Below the pieces are notes generated by a model, which saw only the letters and a program-made list of their open reading frames with translations, did not search any database and was not told where the DNA came from. Source: Thermoflexales bacterium (GTDB taxonomy: Bacteria > Chloroflexota > Anaerolineae > Fen-1058). From it: DNA of 11,289 nucleotides. A program made the position numbers and the translations under genes. Of this stretch, positions 1-6,119 are shown in pieces (positions within the stretch are counted from its first letter, which is position 1; each line of letters opens with the position of its first letter). The stretch covers positions 1-11,289 of the forward strand of contig JADGQE010000089.1 of NCBI GenBank assembly GCA_017882055.1. Reading direction: 5' to 3'.

Positions 1-1
1 T

Positions 2-379
2 TTGGTTTTGTTTCTCTTGATGGAAGAGGATTTCGAGCAGGTGACCGAACGGTTGTGGAGCGTGATCGATCACACGGTGCGCGAGCCGAGCACGGCCTTT
101 ATCCGGGCGAAGACTTATATGAAACGCGATATGTGGACGCTGGCCGCGATGTACCTGCGGCGCTGTCTGAGTATGCAATCGAATGTGCCGGAGTACCATC
201 TGGCTTTAGCCGAAGCCTACGCGCATCTGGGGCGCTATCAGCAGGGCCTGGCGGCGCTCGATCAGGCCGATCGGCTTCAGCCCGGTGCGCCGATCATTCA
301 TCATCTGCGCGGTGTGATCATCGATCTTCAAGCACGCTCGCTTGCATCCGCAGTGCCTGAAAAATCGGGAGGGTTATGA
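2..379 (+). CDS. TPR-repeat protein, C-terminal part (5' truncated by window edge)
   Basis: The frame is open from the first codon in the window, so the true start is probably upstream and 125 residues are visible. Two tetratricopeptide-like helical pairs can be read at about residues 30-63 and 64-97. The second fits the TPR pattern well (LAEAYAHLGRYQQGLAALDQ, then a Pro at the repeat end). TPR arrays are protein-protein docking scaffolds; no catalytic motif is visible. The tail (about 98-125) is a further helix. The stop TGA overlaps the next gene's ATG (ATGA, 376-379), so the two are probably co-translated and may act together at the membrane. The partner and precise role are unknown. The TTG at position 2 has no visible upstream ribosome site and is not proposed as the start. 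Confidence 0.75.
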   Translation: MVLFLLMEEDFEQVTERLWSVIDHTVREPSTAFIRAKTYMKRDMWTLAAMYLRRCLSMQSNVPEYHLALAEAYAHLGRYQQGLAALDQADRLQPGAPIIHHLRGVIIDLQARSLASAVPEKSGGL

Positions 380-1203
380 CGAAGGATAAGACTGATCGAA
401 CCGAATCCGATCTGCGGACCCGCCTGCGGCAAGCGATGATCCTGAACGCCGTGCTGGACTGGCGCGGCGGCGTGGTGATTGCCTTATCGATCTTGTTAGG
501 TTTTTTCCTGCCCGAACCGTTCGCCGGTTTTCAGGCGTGGTACTGGCTGGTCGGCGGTGGAGTGGCCTGGGCGGCGTTGACGTTCAGCATCTTGTCTGAT
601 CCGGATACCGGCGCGCGCGTGGCGGCGGAATTGCTGAAGCACAACTACGAGCCGACGACGCTGCACGGCCCCGAATCGCGCGACAAAATGATCAAAGCCT
701 TTGAATATCGCGGACGGATCACCAGCACTATCGCCCGTACCAAACCCGGCGTGCTGCGCGATCACCTGGTCCAGACGGCGAACGAGATCGACGACTGGAT
801 CGCCAATCTCTTTTCGGTGGCGCGGCGCCTGGATGTCGTCGAAGGCGACCGGACGCTGCAGCAGGACCTGGAATCGGTGCCGAAGTCCCTTCAGAATTAC
901 GAAGCGCGTCTCAAGACCGAGCCGGATGCAGCGGTGCGCCAACAGATTCAGCAGACGCTGGAATCGCGTCGATCGCAATGGGAGTCACTGAAGACGCTGC
1001 AAAGCACCATCGAGCGCGGCAAACTTCAGATGGATGCGACGCTGTCAGCGATGGGGACGGTTTACTCCCAGATGCTGTTACTGGATACGAAAGACATCGA
1101 CAGCGGGCGCGCGCAGCGACTGAATGACGACATTGCCGAACAGGTGAAGGATCTGCACGAAGTCGTTCAGGCGATGGATGAAGTGTACCAGTACAAACAA
1201 TGA
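376..1203 (+). CDS. Two-helix membrane protein with long helical/coiled-coil cytosolic domain
   Basis: Encodes 275 residues. After a charged N-terminus (1-29) come two hydrophobic helices at about 30-46 and 54-73 joined by a short loop with Pro residues. The remaining ~200 residues are highly charged, Gln/Glu/Arg rich and without obvious beta structure, consistent with an alpha-helical bundle or coiled coil. No enzyme motif is visible and I do not recognise a named family. The start is supported by a gggaggg Shine-Dalgarno just upstream (367-373) and by the ATGA overlap with the TPR gene, which suggests translational coupling and a joint role, for instance a membrane anchor plus TPR adaptor (inference). 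The 3' end runs straight into a 7-bp periodic repeat: the last CAA codon and the stop TGA form its first unit. Confidence 0.8.
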   Translation: MTKDKTDRTESDLRTRLRQAMILNAVLDWRGGVVIALSILLGFFLPEPFAGFQAWYWLVGGGVAWAALTFSILSDPDTGARVAAELLKHNYEPTTLHGPESRDKMIKAFEYRGRITSTIARTKPGVLRDHLVQTANEIDDWIANLFSVARRLDVVEGDRTLQQDLESVPKSLQNYEARLKTEPDAAVRQQIQQTLESRRSQWESLKTLQSTIERGKLQMDATLSAMGTVYSQMLLLDTKDIDSGRAQRLNDDIAEQVKDLHEVVQAMDEVYQYKQ

Positions 1204-1260
1204 TCAATGCTCAATGAGCAATGATCAATGACAAACGACAAATGAAAAAAGACAAATTGC
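1198..1260 (+). repeat. Nine consecutive 7-bp periodic units
   Basis: The sequence divides cleanly into heptamers: caatgat, caatgct, caatgag, caatgat, caatgac, aaacgac, aaatgaa, aaaagac, aaattgc. The consensus drifts gradually from CAATGAY to AAAYGAC. The array starts inside the last codon of the upstream gene. It overlaps at its right end a 13-mer (gcctggcggccca, 1259-1271) that recurs at 9896-9908 and 9948-9960. Confidence 0.7.
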
Positions 1261-1276
1261 CTGGCGGCCCAATTGA

Positions 1277-1339
1277 CCAGTTGACCACGCGAAGCGACCA
1301 ATTGACCACACGAAGCGGCCAATTGATTAGGTGACCAAC
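1277..1339 (+). repeat. Three tandem 21-bp units ending at the next start codon
   Basis: Units 1277-1297, 1298-1318 and 1319-1339 each begin cca(a/g)ttga. Units 1 and 2 differ at only three positions and both carry gaccac(g/a)cgaagcg. The third keeps the first half and then diverges. 21 is three times the 7-bp period of the preceding array. The third unit supplies the AGGTG ribosome site (1329-1333) of the gene starting at 1340. Confidence 0.7.
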
Positions 1340-1915
1340 ATGTTTGAAACATCCAGTGACTTAACTAACTATCTTGCGCCGAATGAACGCGTGTTGTGGG
1401 AAGGGCGCGGCAAACGCAGACTCACCTCGACCTCAACCGGTGGACTATTGTTTCTGATGATCTTCATCGGCCTGGCGCTGTTCTTCGTGGTGCTCTTTTT
1501 CACCACATCGACTTCGAGCCGGAGCCGGGGTGATACCGCGCCGATGATCATTGTGCCGTTGATGTTTGTGTTCATCGGACTCGTCGTGGGCATTCCGTTG
1601 TATATGGCTGGCCGTCAGTCGAGCAATGCCCGCTACCTCGTTACGACACTGTCGGCCATAATCATAAGTCAAACCGCGTGGTCGGGCAAACGCGTGACGG
1701 TGGTCGCGCTGAAGAATGCGCCGCAGATCACGTTCACTGAGAACCGCGATGGCACAGGCACATTAACGTTTGGCTCAAATCCATACATGCCGTATGGTCG
1801 TACTTACAGTAGTTGGTATGCGGACGCGACGCCCGCTTTCTGGAATATCGAGCGTCCGCTGGAAGTGTATCAGTTGATCCGGAAAACAATGAACAATGAC
1901 CAATTGCCCAGTTAA
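1340..1915 (+). CDS. Membrane protein with PH-like (bPH) domain
   Basis: Encodes 191 residues. The N-terminus has the motif APNERVLWEGRGKRR (about 13-27), similar to the entry motif of bacterial PH-like membrane proteins. Two hydrophobic helices (about 35-55 and 68-90) are separated by a Ser/Thr/Arg loop. A beta-rich region follows (about 97-146: ARYLVTTLSAIII, then RVTVVALKNAPQITF, then DGTGTLTFG) with the strand-turn pattern of a bPH domain. The C-terminus is a helix, as PH folds have. Such domains bind membranes or proteins; the ligand is unknown. ATG 1340 is preferred over GTG 1331 because AGGTG lies 6 nt ahead of it. The last residues (MNNDQLPS) and the stop are written by a 7-bp periodic repeat, so the natural C-terminus may have been altered. 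Confidence 0.7.
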   Translation: MFETSSDLTNYLAPNERVLWEGRGKRRLTSTSTGGLLFLMIFIGLALFFVVLFFTTSTSSRSRGDTAPMIIVPLMFVFIGLVVGIPLYMAGRQSSNARYLVTTLSAIIISQTAWSGKRVTVVALKNAPQITFTENRDGTGTLTFGSNPYMPYGRTYSSWYADATPAFWNIERPLEVYQLIRKTMNNDQLPS

Positions 1916-1968
1916 CCCATTGACCAGTTGACCAATCCTTGATCGACTGATCCCTGATTAACCGATTA
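1894..1968 (+). repeat. 7-bp periodic repeat across the 3' end of the PH-like gene
   Basis: After 1894 the sequence reads as loosely conserved heptamers related to ttgacca and tgatccc (aacaatg, accaatt, gcccagt, taaccca, ttgacca, gttgacc, aatcctt, gatcgac, tgatccc, tgattaa, ccgatta, within about 1892-1968). It overlaps the last seven or so codons and the stop of the upstream gene. It resembles the 21-bp repeats ahead of the same gene (both contain ccagttgacca-like words). Confidence 0.55.
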
Positions 1969-1996
1969 AGTGTTTCCCGATCGCAGGAGGTGCGCG

Positions 1997-2638
1997 ATGG
2001 ATCTTGGACAACAAATCTGGCAGTTCATTATCAACCCGAACGTTTCGTATCTGTTGTTGATCGTCGGCCTGTTTATGCTGCTGGTGGCGGTGACGACGCC
2101 GGGCACGGGCGTGGCTGAAGTGATCGCGATCATTGCGCTGGCATTGGCGGCGATCGGCTTGATTCAACTGTCGGTCAACTTCGCCGGTGTGCTGCTGATC
2201 ATCGTGGCGTTTGTGCTGTTTGCCATCGATGTGACCGCCACCTCGCACGGCGCGTTGACACTGGGTGGCGCGCTCGCCCTATTAGTCGGTTCGCTGCTGC
2301 TGTTCCCGGCGCGTGAAGGATCACCGGGTCTATCGGGTTGGTTGATCGGCGGCGCGACGTTGAGCATGGCCGGCATGAGCGTGTTAGTCATTTCGGCTTA
2401 CATGCGCGTGCGTGAGCAGCATCGCGTAGATGGAGCCGCGCAAAATGTCGTCGGCGTGCGCGGCATGGTCAAATCGGAAGTGACGCCGGATAAATCCGGC
2501 ACGGCGCAGATCGGCGGACAGTTGTGGACGGTGGCCGCCGACGAACCGCTCGCGCCGGGCGTTGAAGTCGAAGTGCTGGCGCGTCAGGGTTTGACGCTGC
2601 GCGTGAAGCACGTCAATGGTCGGCAGCCTCAATCTTAA
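1997..2638 (+). CDS. NfeD-family membrane protein (short form, no protease domain)
   Basis: Encodes 213 residues. ATG 1997 has a perfect AGGAGG (1985-1990) 6 nt upstream and is preferred to earlier in-frame codons. About five hydrophobic helices (17-35, 42-59, 62-80, 87-103, 114-136) carry NfeD-type motifs such as the PGTGVAE turn and the LTLGGALALLVGSLLLF segment. A C-terminal OB-fold-like beta domain (about 150-206) has the family hallmarks VGVRGMV, GGQLWTVAADEPLAPGVEVEVL and GLTLRV. The N-terminal ClpP-like serine protease domain of long NfeD proteins is absent, which is normal for the short class. NfeD proteins partner with SPFH proteins encoded next door, as here, and are thought to help organise membrane microdomains. 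The substrate or exact role is unknown. Confidence 0.85.
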   Translation: MDLGQQIWQFIINPNVSYLLLIVGLFMLLVAVTTPGTGVAEVIAIIALALAAIGLIQLSVNFAGVLLIIVAFVLFAIDVTATSHGALTLGGALALLVGSLLLFPAREGSPGLSGWLIGGATLSMAGMSVLVISAYMRVREQHRVDGAAQNVVGVRGMVKSEVTPDKSGTAQIGGQLWTVAADEPLAPGVEVEVLARQGLTLRVKHVNGRQPQS

Positions 2639-2704
2639 CCACACAGTCACTAAGCCCGCTGGTTTGCCTGTTTGAAGGTCTGCGGGTCTTAGCGCCTGCG
2701 TGGT
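2638..2704. repeat. Imperfect ~22-bp inverted repeat between NfeD and SPFH genes
   Basis: Left arm 2638-2659 and right arm 2682-2704 are complementary apart from one bulged T (2687) and three mismatches; the core pairs ctaag + cccgc with gcggg + cttag. The loop is about 22 nt. No T-run follows, so a rho-independent terminator is unlikely. It lies wholly between the stop of the NfeD gene and the AGGAGG of the SPFH gene. Confidence 0.55.
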
Positions 2705-2741
2705 CGATAACCATCACACTTGTTCTCAGGAGGAACAAAAC

Positions 2742-3656
2742 ATGAACCCCACGGATTTGTTAGTGCCTTGCATCATCGGTGCGATTTTGATCGTCGGTCT
2801 CGGGCTGCTGTTCAGTTCGATTCGCATCGTGCCGCAGTTCCAGCGCCTGGTGGTGTTTCGCTTCGGTAACTGTATCGGCCAGAAAGGCCCCGGCCTGGTG
2901 CTGCTGTATCCGTTCGGCATCGATCGGGCCATCTCGGTCGATCTGCGCGAGGAAGTGCGCGAGGTTCCGCATCAAACCAACATCACCAAAGACAACGCGC
3001 CGATCGGCATCGACTTTCTGATCTACTGGCAGGTCATCGATCCGGTCAAAAGCGTGCTGGAAGTCAACAACTTCCGGCAGGCCGCGCTCGGTATTGCGAC
3101 GACGACGCTGCGCGCCGTCATCGGCGACATCCCACTCGACGATGTGCTGGCTAAACGCGAGCGCATCAATGAAGTGCTGCGCACCAAGCTCGACGAAGTG
3201 ACCGAGCGTTGGGGTGTGAAAGTGACCACGGTCGAAATCCGCGAGATCGTCCCGCCGCGTGAAGTGCAGGACGCGATGACGCGCCAGATGAGCGCCGAGC
3301 GCAGCCGCCGCGCGGTCGTGACCGAAGCGCTCGGTACGCGCGAAGCCGCTGTGACGGTGGCCGAAGGTCAGAAGCAGGCGGCGATCCTCGCCGCCGAAGG
3401 CAACAAGCAAGCGGCGATCCTTGAAGCGGAAGGTCAGCGAGCTTCGCAGGCGCTAAAAGCCGAAGGCTTTGCCGTGGCGCTTGAAAAGATCTTCGAGATC
3501 GCCAAGACGATCGATTCCAAGACGATGACGCTCCAATACTTTGAAGCGCTCAAGACGATTGGGACCGGCGCCTCGACCAAGTTCATCTTCCCGCTGGAAT
3601 TCACCAACATGCTGAAGCCGTTGATCGGCATGACGGAAGAAGCGACCAGGAAGTAA
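2742..3656 (+). CDS. Stomatin/slipin-type SPFH domain protein
   Basis: Encodes 304 residues from ATG 2742, which has AGGAGG (2728-2733) 8 nt upstream. An N-terminal hydrophobic anchor (about 8-25) is followed by the SPFH/band-7 domain (about 30-190). It shows typical slipin motifs: QRLVVFRFGNCIGQKGPGLV, DLREEV, NAPIGIDFLIYWQVIDP, the ATTTLRAVIGDIPLDDVLAKRE segment and WGVKVTTVEIREIVPP. A long Ala/Glu-rich coiled coil follows (about 183-250) with repeated AEGxKQAAILxAEG units, then a C-terminal segment that multimerises in relatives. Slipins form membrane-bound oligomeric rings and define membrane microdomains, acting with NfeD, whose gene is 103 bp upstream. No key element looks missing. The exact bacterial client is unknown. 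Confidence 0.93.
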   Translation: MNPTDLLVPCIIGAILIVGLGLLFSSIRIVPQFQRLVVFRFGNCIGQKGPGLVLLYPFGIDRAISVDLREEVREVPHQTNITKDNAPIGIDFLIYWQVIDPVKSVLEVNNFRQAALGIATTTLRAVIGDIPLDDVLAKRERINEVLRTKLDEVTERWGVKVTTVEIREIVPPREVQDAMTRQMSAERSRRAVVTEALGTREAAVTVAEGQKQAAILAAEGNKQAAILEAEGQRASQALKAEGFAVALEKIFEIAKTIDSKTMTLQYFEALKTIGTGASTKFIFPLEFTNMLKPLIGMTEEATRK

Positions 3657-3680
3657 TGTCGGATCCGGCAGGTTTCTGGC

Positions 3681-3718
3681 GATGCGGACGCTTGCTTGTC
3701 GGTGAAGCAAGGTGCATC
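3681..3718. repeat. Hairpin behind the SPFH gene
   Basis: Stem cttgctt (3691-3697) pairs with aagcaag (3705-3711) around a 7-nt loop. An outer stem gatgc (3681-3685) with gcatc (3714-3718) closes it across an internal loop. There is no following T-run, so it is at most a weak or factor-dependent terminator or an mRNA 3'-end stabiliser for the SPFH transcript. Confidence 0.45.
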
Positions 3719-3737
3719 CATGCAAGGCGATGAGCCG

Positions 3738-3828
3738 GGTGATTATACACAAGTGCTCAAGTCGGCGTCCCGCCGACGATCCGCGAGGACGCGGATCGAG
3801 AGCGAAAACCGAGATGTGTATAATCACC
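3738..3828. repeat. 91-bp palindromic element, copy 1
   Basis: It is bounded by perfect 14-bp terminal inverted repeats (ggtgattatacaca at 3738-3751, its complement at 3815-3828). Inside are gctc/gagc (3755-3758 with 3800-3803) and two adjoining hairpins without a linker: gtcggcg with cgccgac (3761-3777, 3-nt loop) and gatccgcg with cgcggatc (3778-3797, 4-nt loop). The second copy is at 10838-10928 with 86 of 91 bases identical. It ends 13 bp upstream of the potA -35 box. No transposase is encoded, so it is a non-autonomous (MITE- or REP-like) or regulatory element. Confidence 0.85.
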
Positions 3829-3841
3829 AGGCGTGAATGTA

Positions 3842-3870
3842 TTGACAACCGGATTTCTGCGTGATATAAC
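3842..3870 (+). promoter_or_regulatory. Sigma70-type promoter of the pot operon
   Basis: A consensus -35 TTGACA (3842-3847), a 17-bp spacer and a near-consensus -10 TATAAC (3865-3870) predict a start near 3877, about 25 nt ahead of the potA ATG at 3902, which has GGAGG (3893-3897). This is the best promoter in the window and suits an operon head. It lies immediately behind the 91-bp element. Confidence 0.75.
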
Positions 3871-3901
3871 CGGCCTTATTTTTTGAAAGCCCGGAGGATC
3901 A

Positions 3902-5005
3902 ATGGGCGAACTTGCCGTTGAGTTGCGAGATGTGGTCAAGGAATTTTCGGATTCAGAACAAATCCGCGAAGTCGTTGCGGCGGTCAATCATGTATCACTC
4001 CAGATTCATGACGGCGAATTTTTCTCCTTGCTCGGCCCGTCGGGCTGCGGCAAAACGACCTCGCTGCGGATGATTGCAGGCTTTGAGTTGCCCACCTCGG
4101 GCGACGTTCTCATTCAAGGCAAGCCCATGGGCCGCACGCCTCCGTTTCAACGCCCCGTGAACACGGTTTTCCAAAACTACGCGCTCTTTCCTCACATGAC
4201 GATCGGCCAGAACGTGGCGTTTGGTCTTGAGATGAAAGGCGTGCCTAAGGCTGAGATTGGGCCGCGTGTCCAAGAGGCCCTGGCGATGGTGCGCTTGCCG
4301 GGCTATGACAAGCGCAAGCCCAGGCAGCTGTCGGGTGGACAGCAACAGCGTGTCGCCCTGGCGCGGGCACTGGTCAATCGGCCGGCGGTGCTGCTGCTTG
4401 ACGAGCCGCTCGGCGCGCTCGATCTTAAACTCCGCAAGGAAATGCAGCTGGAACTGAAGACGCTTCAACGCGAAGTCGGCATCACCTTCATTTATGTGAC
4501 ACACGATCAGGAGGAAGCGCTGACGATGTCCGATCGGATCGCGGTGATGAATCGGGGCAAAGTCCTGCAAGTGGGTAATTCCAGCGACATTTACGAGACG
4601 CCCAACTGCCGCTTTGTGGCCGACTTCATCGGCGAGATGAATTTCATCAAGGGCATCATTCAGGCACAGGCCGGCCGATCGGCCACGGTGGGGCTTGACG
4701 GCGGACTGACGGTGCACGCCCGCTGCGAGCAATCGATCGCGGCCGGCACAGAAATCAGCGTGGCCGTTCGACCCGAGAAGATGAATATTGATTCCTCGGC
4801 AAAAATGGATAATGAATTTCAGGGCCGAGTGGTGAGTATCGTGTACATTGGCACGGATACGCACTATGGCATTCGCCTGGCCGGCGATCAGCTGGTGCGT
4901 GTCCGTGAGCAGAACAACACGCCCGGTTCGCGACCGTTGGCGTCCGAAGGCGCTGAAGTGAAGGTGAGTTTTGCCGCCGAAGCGGCGCGGGTGCTGACGG
5001 CGTGA
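3902..5005 (+). CDS. potA: Polyamine-type ABC transporter ATP-binding protein
   Basis: Encodes 367 residues, normal PotA length. It energises import through the two downstream permeases by hydrolysing ATP on the cytosolic face. All ABC motifs are intact: Walker A GPSGCGKT (45-52), Q-loop Gln91 in FQNYALFPHM, signature LSGGQQQR (143-150), Walker B VLLLDE (163-168) with the D-loop LGALD, and switch His201 in VTHDQEEA. A C-terminal TOBE-type regulatory region follows (about 245-367), containing VRPEKM. The wording YALFPHMT, GALDLKLRKEMQ and FIGEMNF is characteristic of the spermidine/putrescine subfamily. ATG 3902 is preceded by GGAGG. It is first in the order A-B-C-D. The 208-bp gap to potB is unusually long for this operon and is filled by hairpins. 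Confidence 0.93.
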   Translation: MGELAVELRDVVKEFSDSEQIREVVAAVNHVSLQIHDGEFFSLLGPSGCGKTTSLRMIAGFELPTSGDVLIQGKPMGRTPPFQRPVNTVFQNYALFPHMTIGQNVAFGLEMKGVPKAEIGPRVQEALAMVRLPGYDKRKPRQLSGGQQQRVALARALVNRPAVLLLDEPLGALDLKLRKEMQLELKTLQREVGITFIYVTHDQEEALTMSDRIAVMNRGKVLQVGNSSDIYETPNCRFVADFIGEMNFIKGIIQAQAGRSATVGLDGGLTVHARCEQSIAAGTEISVAVRPEKMNIDSSAKMDNEFQGRVVSIVYIGTDTHYGIRLAGDQLVRVREQNNTPGSRPLASEGAEVKVSFAAEAARVLTA

Positions 5006-5031
5006 TCGCTACACTTCGCGCACCGGAAGAA

Positions 5032-5213
5032 GGGATTATTCCATCCCACCACGCCCAGCGGCCCAGGCCATACCCGCCGCGTTGCGGCGGTGGCCCGTCA
5101 GACGCCGGTTTTCCAGTGGAGAACCGGACACACCGCACTGCAACCACGCAGTGGGTGCAAGTGTGGGCAAAGATGGGGATTATCTCATCCCACCCAAAGA
5201 CGGGGATTATTTC
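5032..5213 (+). repeat. Three-hairpin module flanked by direct repeats in the potA-potB spacer
   Basis: Direct repeats gggattat..catcccacc (5032-5050 and 5176-5194) and a third partial copy, ggggattatttcatg (5202-5216), bracket the region. Between them, gccca (5061-5065) and tgggc (5164-5168) can close a domain holding three hairpins. These are ggcca + ccgccgc with gcggcgg + tggcc (5066-5095, GTT loop, 3-nt bulge); ccggttttcc with ggagaaccgg (5105-5127, AGT loop, one G.T); and cactgc with gcagtg (5136-5153). The left edge (5051-5066) matches 12 of 16 bases of the module edge at 9894-9909. None is followed by a T-run. Confidence 0.65.
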
Positions 5214-6119
5214 ATGTTGAAGCGATTGCGCGAACACAAGTCGCTGCAAGGCACGCTGCTGGTTTCGCCGGCCTTGTTGTGGATGATCGCACTGCTGATC
5301 ATTCCACTGATTCTCGTGGTCATTACCTCGTTTGGTCAGCGCGATCCGGATGGCAATGTCATCTACGGGTTCTCATTCGACAATTACGTGCGCCTGACGG
5401 GCACGACAGACACCTGCCAAAATCTCGGTGACTATCTCAACGGCGCATGGCAGATGATCATCGGCAGCGAGGCCAGGACCTGCTTCGATCCGTTGTACGT
5501 TCAGATCCTGTGGCGTTCGGTGCTCATCGCGATTGAAACGACGGCGCTGGTGATCGTGATGGGCTATCCGCTGGCTTATTTCGTGGCGCGCGCGCCGATC
5601 AAACGACGCAGCACCTTGCTGTTCCTCATTCTCATTCCACTGTGGACGAACTTTGTCATCCGCGTGTATGCGTGGATTCGTATTCTGCGGGCGTTCGATA
5701 TTCTGTACACGCCCGGCGCGGTGCTGATCGGCATGATCTACGAATTTCTGCCGTTCATGATTTTGCCCATGTATACTTCGCTCGAAAAGATCGATCCCTC
5801 GCTGTACGAAGCCTCGGCCGATCTCGGCGCGAATTCGCTGCGAACATTCTTGCGGGTGACGCTGCCGCTGTCGATGCCGGGCGTGGTGGCCGGGACGATC
5901 CTGGTGTTTGTGCCGGTGATGGGCACTTTCGTCGTGTCCGACATTTTGGGCGGCAAGCAGTTTGTGCTGATCGGCAACTTGATCCAGAGTCAGTTCCTCA
6001 GCGCGCGTGATCCCACCTTTGGTTCGGCAGCCTCGATCCTCTTAATGGTTATGACCTTGATCGTGATGATCTTCTACACTCGCAAATTCGGCTTCGGCGA
6101 GGAGGTCATAGTCGGATGA
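5214..6119 (+). CDS. potB: Polyamine-type ABC transporter permease, first subunit
   Basis: Encodes 301 residues with about six membrane helices, forming with PotC the channel through the cytoplasmic membrane. The EAA loop that docks on the ATPase is clear (YEASADLGANSLRTFLRVTL, about 198-217). N-terminal MLKRLREHKSLQGTLLVSPALLW is typical of PotB, so ATG 5214 is preferred to the upstream in-frame ATG at 5082, whose extra 44 residues would be translated hairpin spacer. The ribosome site is weak (gggga, 5203-5206) and lies in a short repeat. Oddities: the first outer loop is long and carries two cysteines (68, 90), and the region YAWIRILRAFDILYTPGAVL appears about 15-20 residues shorter than usual for PotB. 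The stop TGA overlaps the potC ATG (ATGA, 6116-6119). Confidence 0.9.
   Translation: MLKRLREHKSLQGTLLVSPALLWMIALLIIPLILVVITSFGQRDPDGNVIYGFSFDNYVRLTGTTDTCQNLGDYLNGAWQMIIGSEARTCFDPLYVQILWRSVLIAIETTALVIVMGYPLAYFVARAPIKRRSTLLFLILIPLWTNFVIRVYAWIRILRAFDILYTPGAVLIGMIYEFLPFMILPMYTSLEKIDPSLYEASADLGANSLRTFLRVTLPLSMPGVVAGTILVFVPVMGTFVVSDILGGKQFVLIGNLIQSQFLSARDPTFGSAASILLMVMTLIVMIFYTRKFGFGEEVIVG

Noticed and set aside
3738..3828. 91-bp element as a CRISPR repeat, riboswitch or tRNA-like gene
   Set aside because: Two copies 7.1 kb apart do not form an array. No known riboswitch core or cloverleaf with T and D loops is present, and at potA it ends upstream of the predicted transcription start.
3757..3987. 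- strand frames at 3757-3987 and 10857-11039 sharing a C-terminal peptide (SRSASSR.VGGTPT)
   Set aside because: The shared peptide is just the 91-bp repeat read in the same frame twice. There is no ribosome site and the frames cross promoters, the potA start or the tRNA.
5082..5213. Extended start of potB at 5082
   Set aside because: The 44 added residues would be translated hairpin spacer, have no similarity to PotB N-termini, and ATG 5214 gives the normal beginning. By the same logic 6998 for potD and 10019 for the dehydrogenase were rejected.
5670..5710. Frameshift or pseudogene in potB at the short loop
   Set aside because: The reading frame is continuous and downstream motifs including the EAA loop are intact, so a natural in-frame length difference is the simpler reading.
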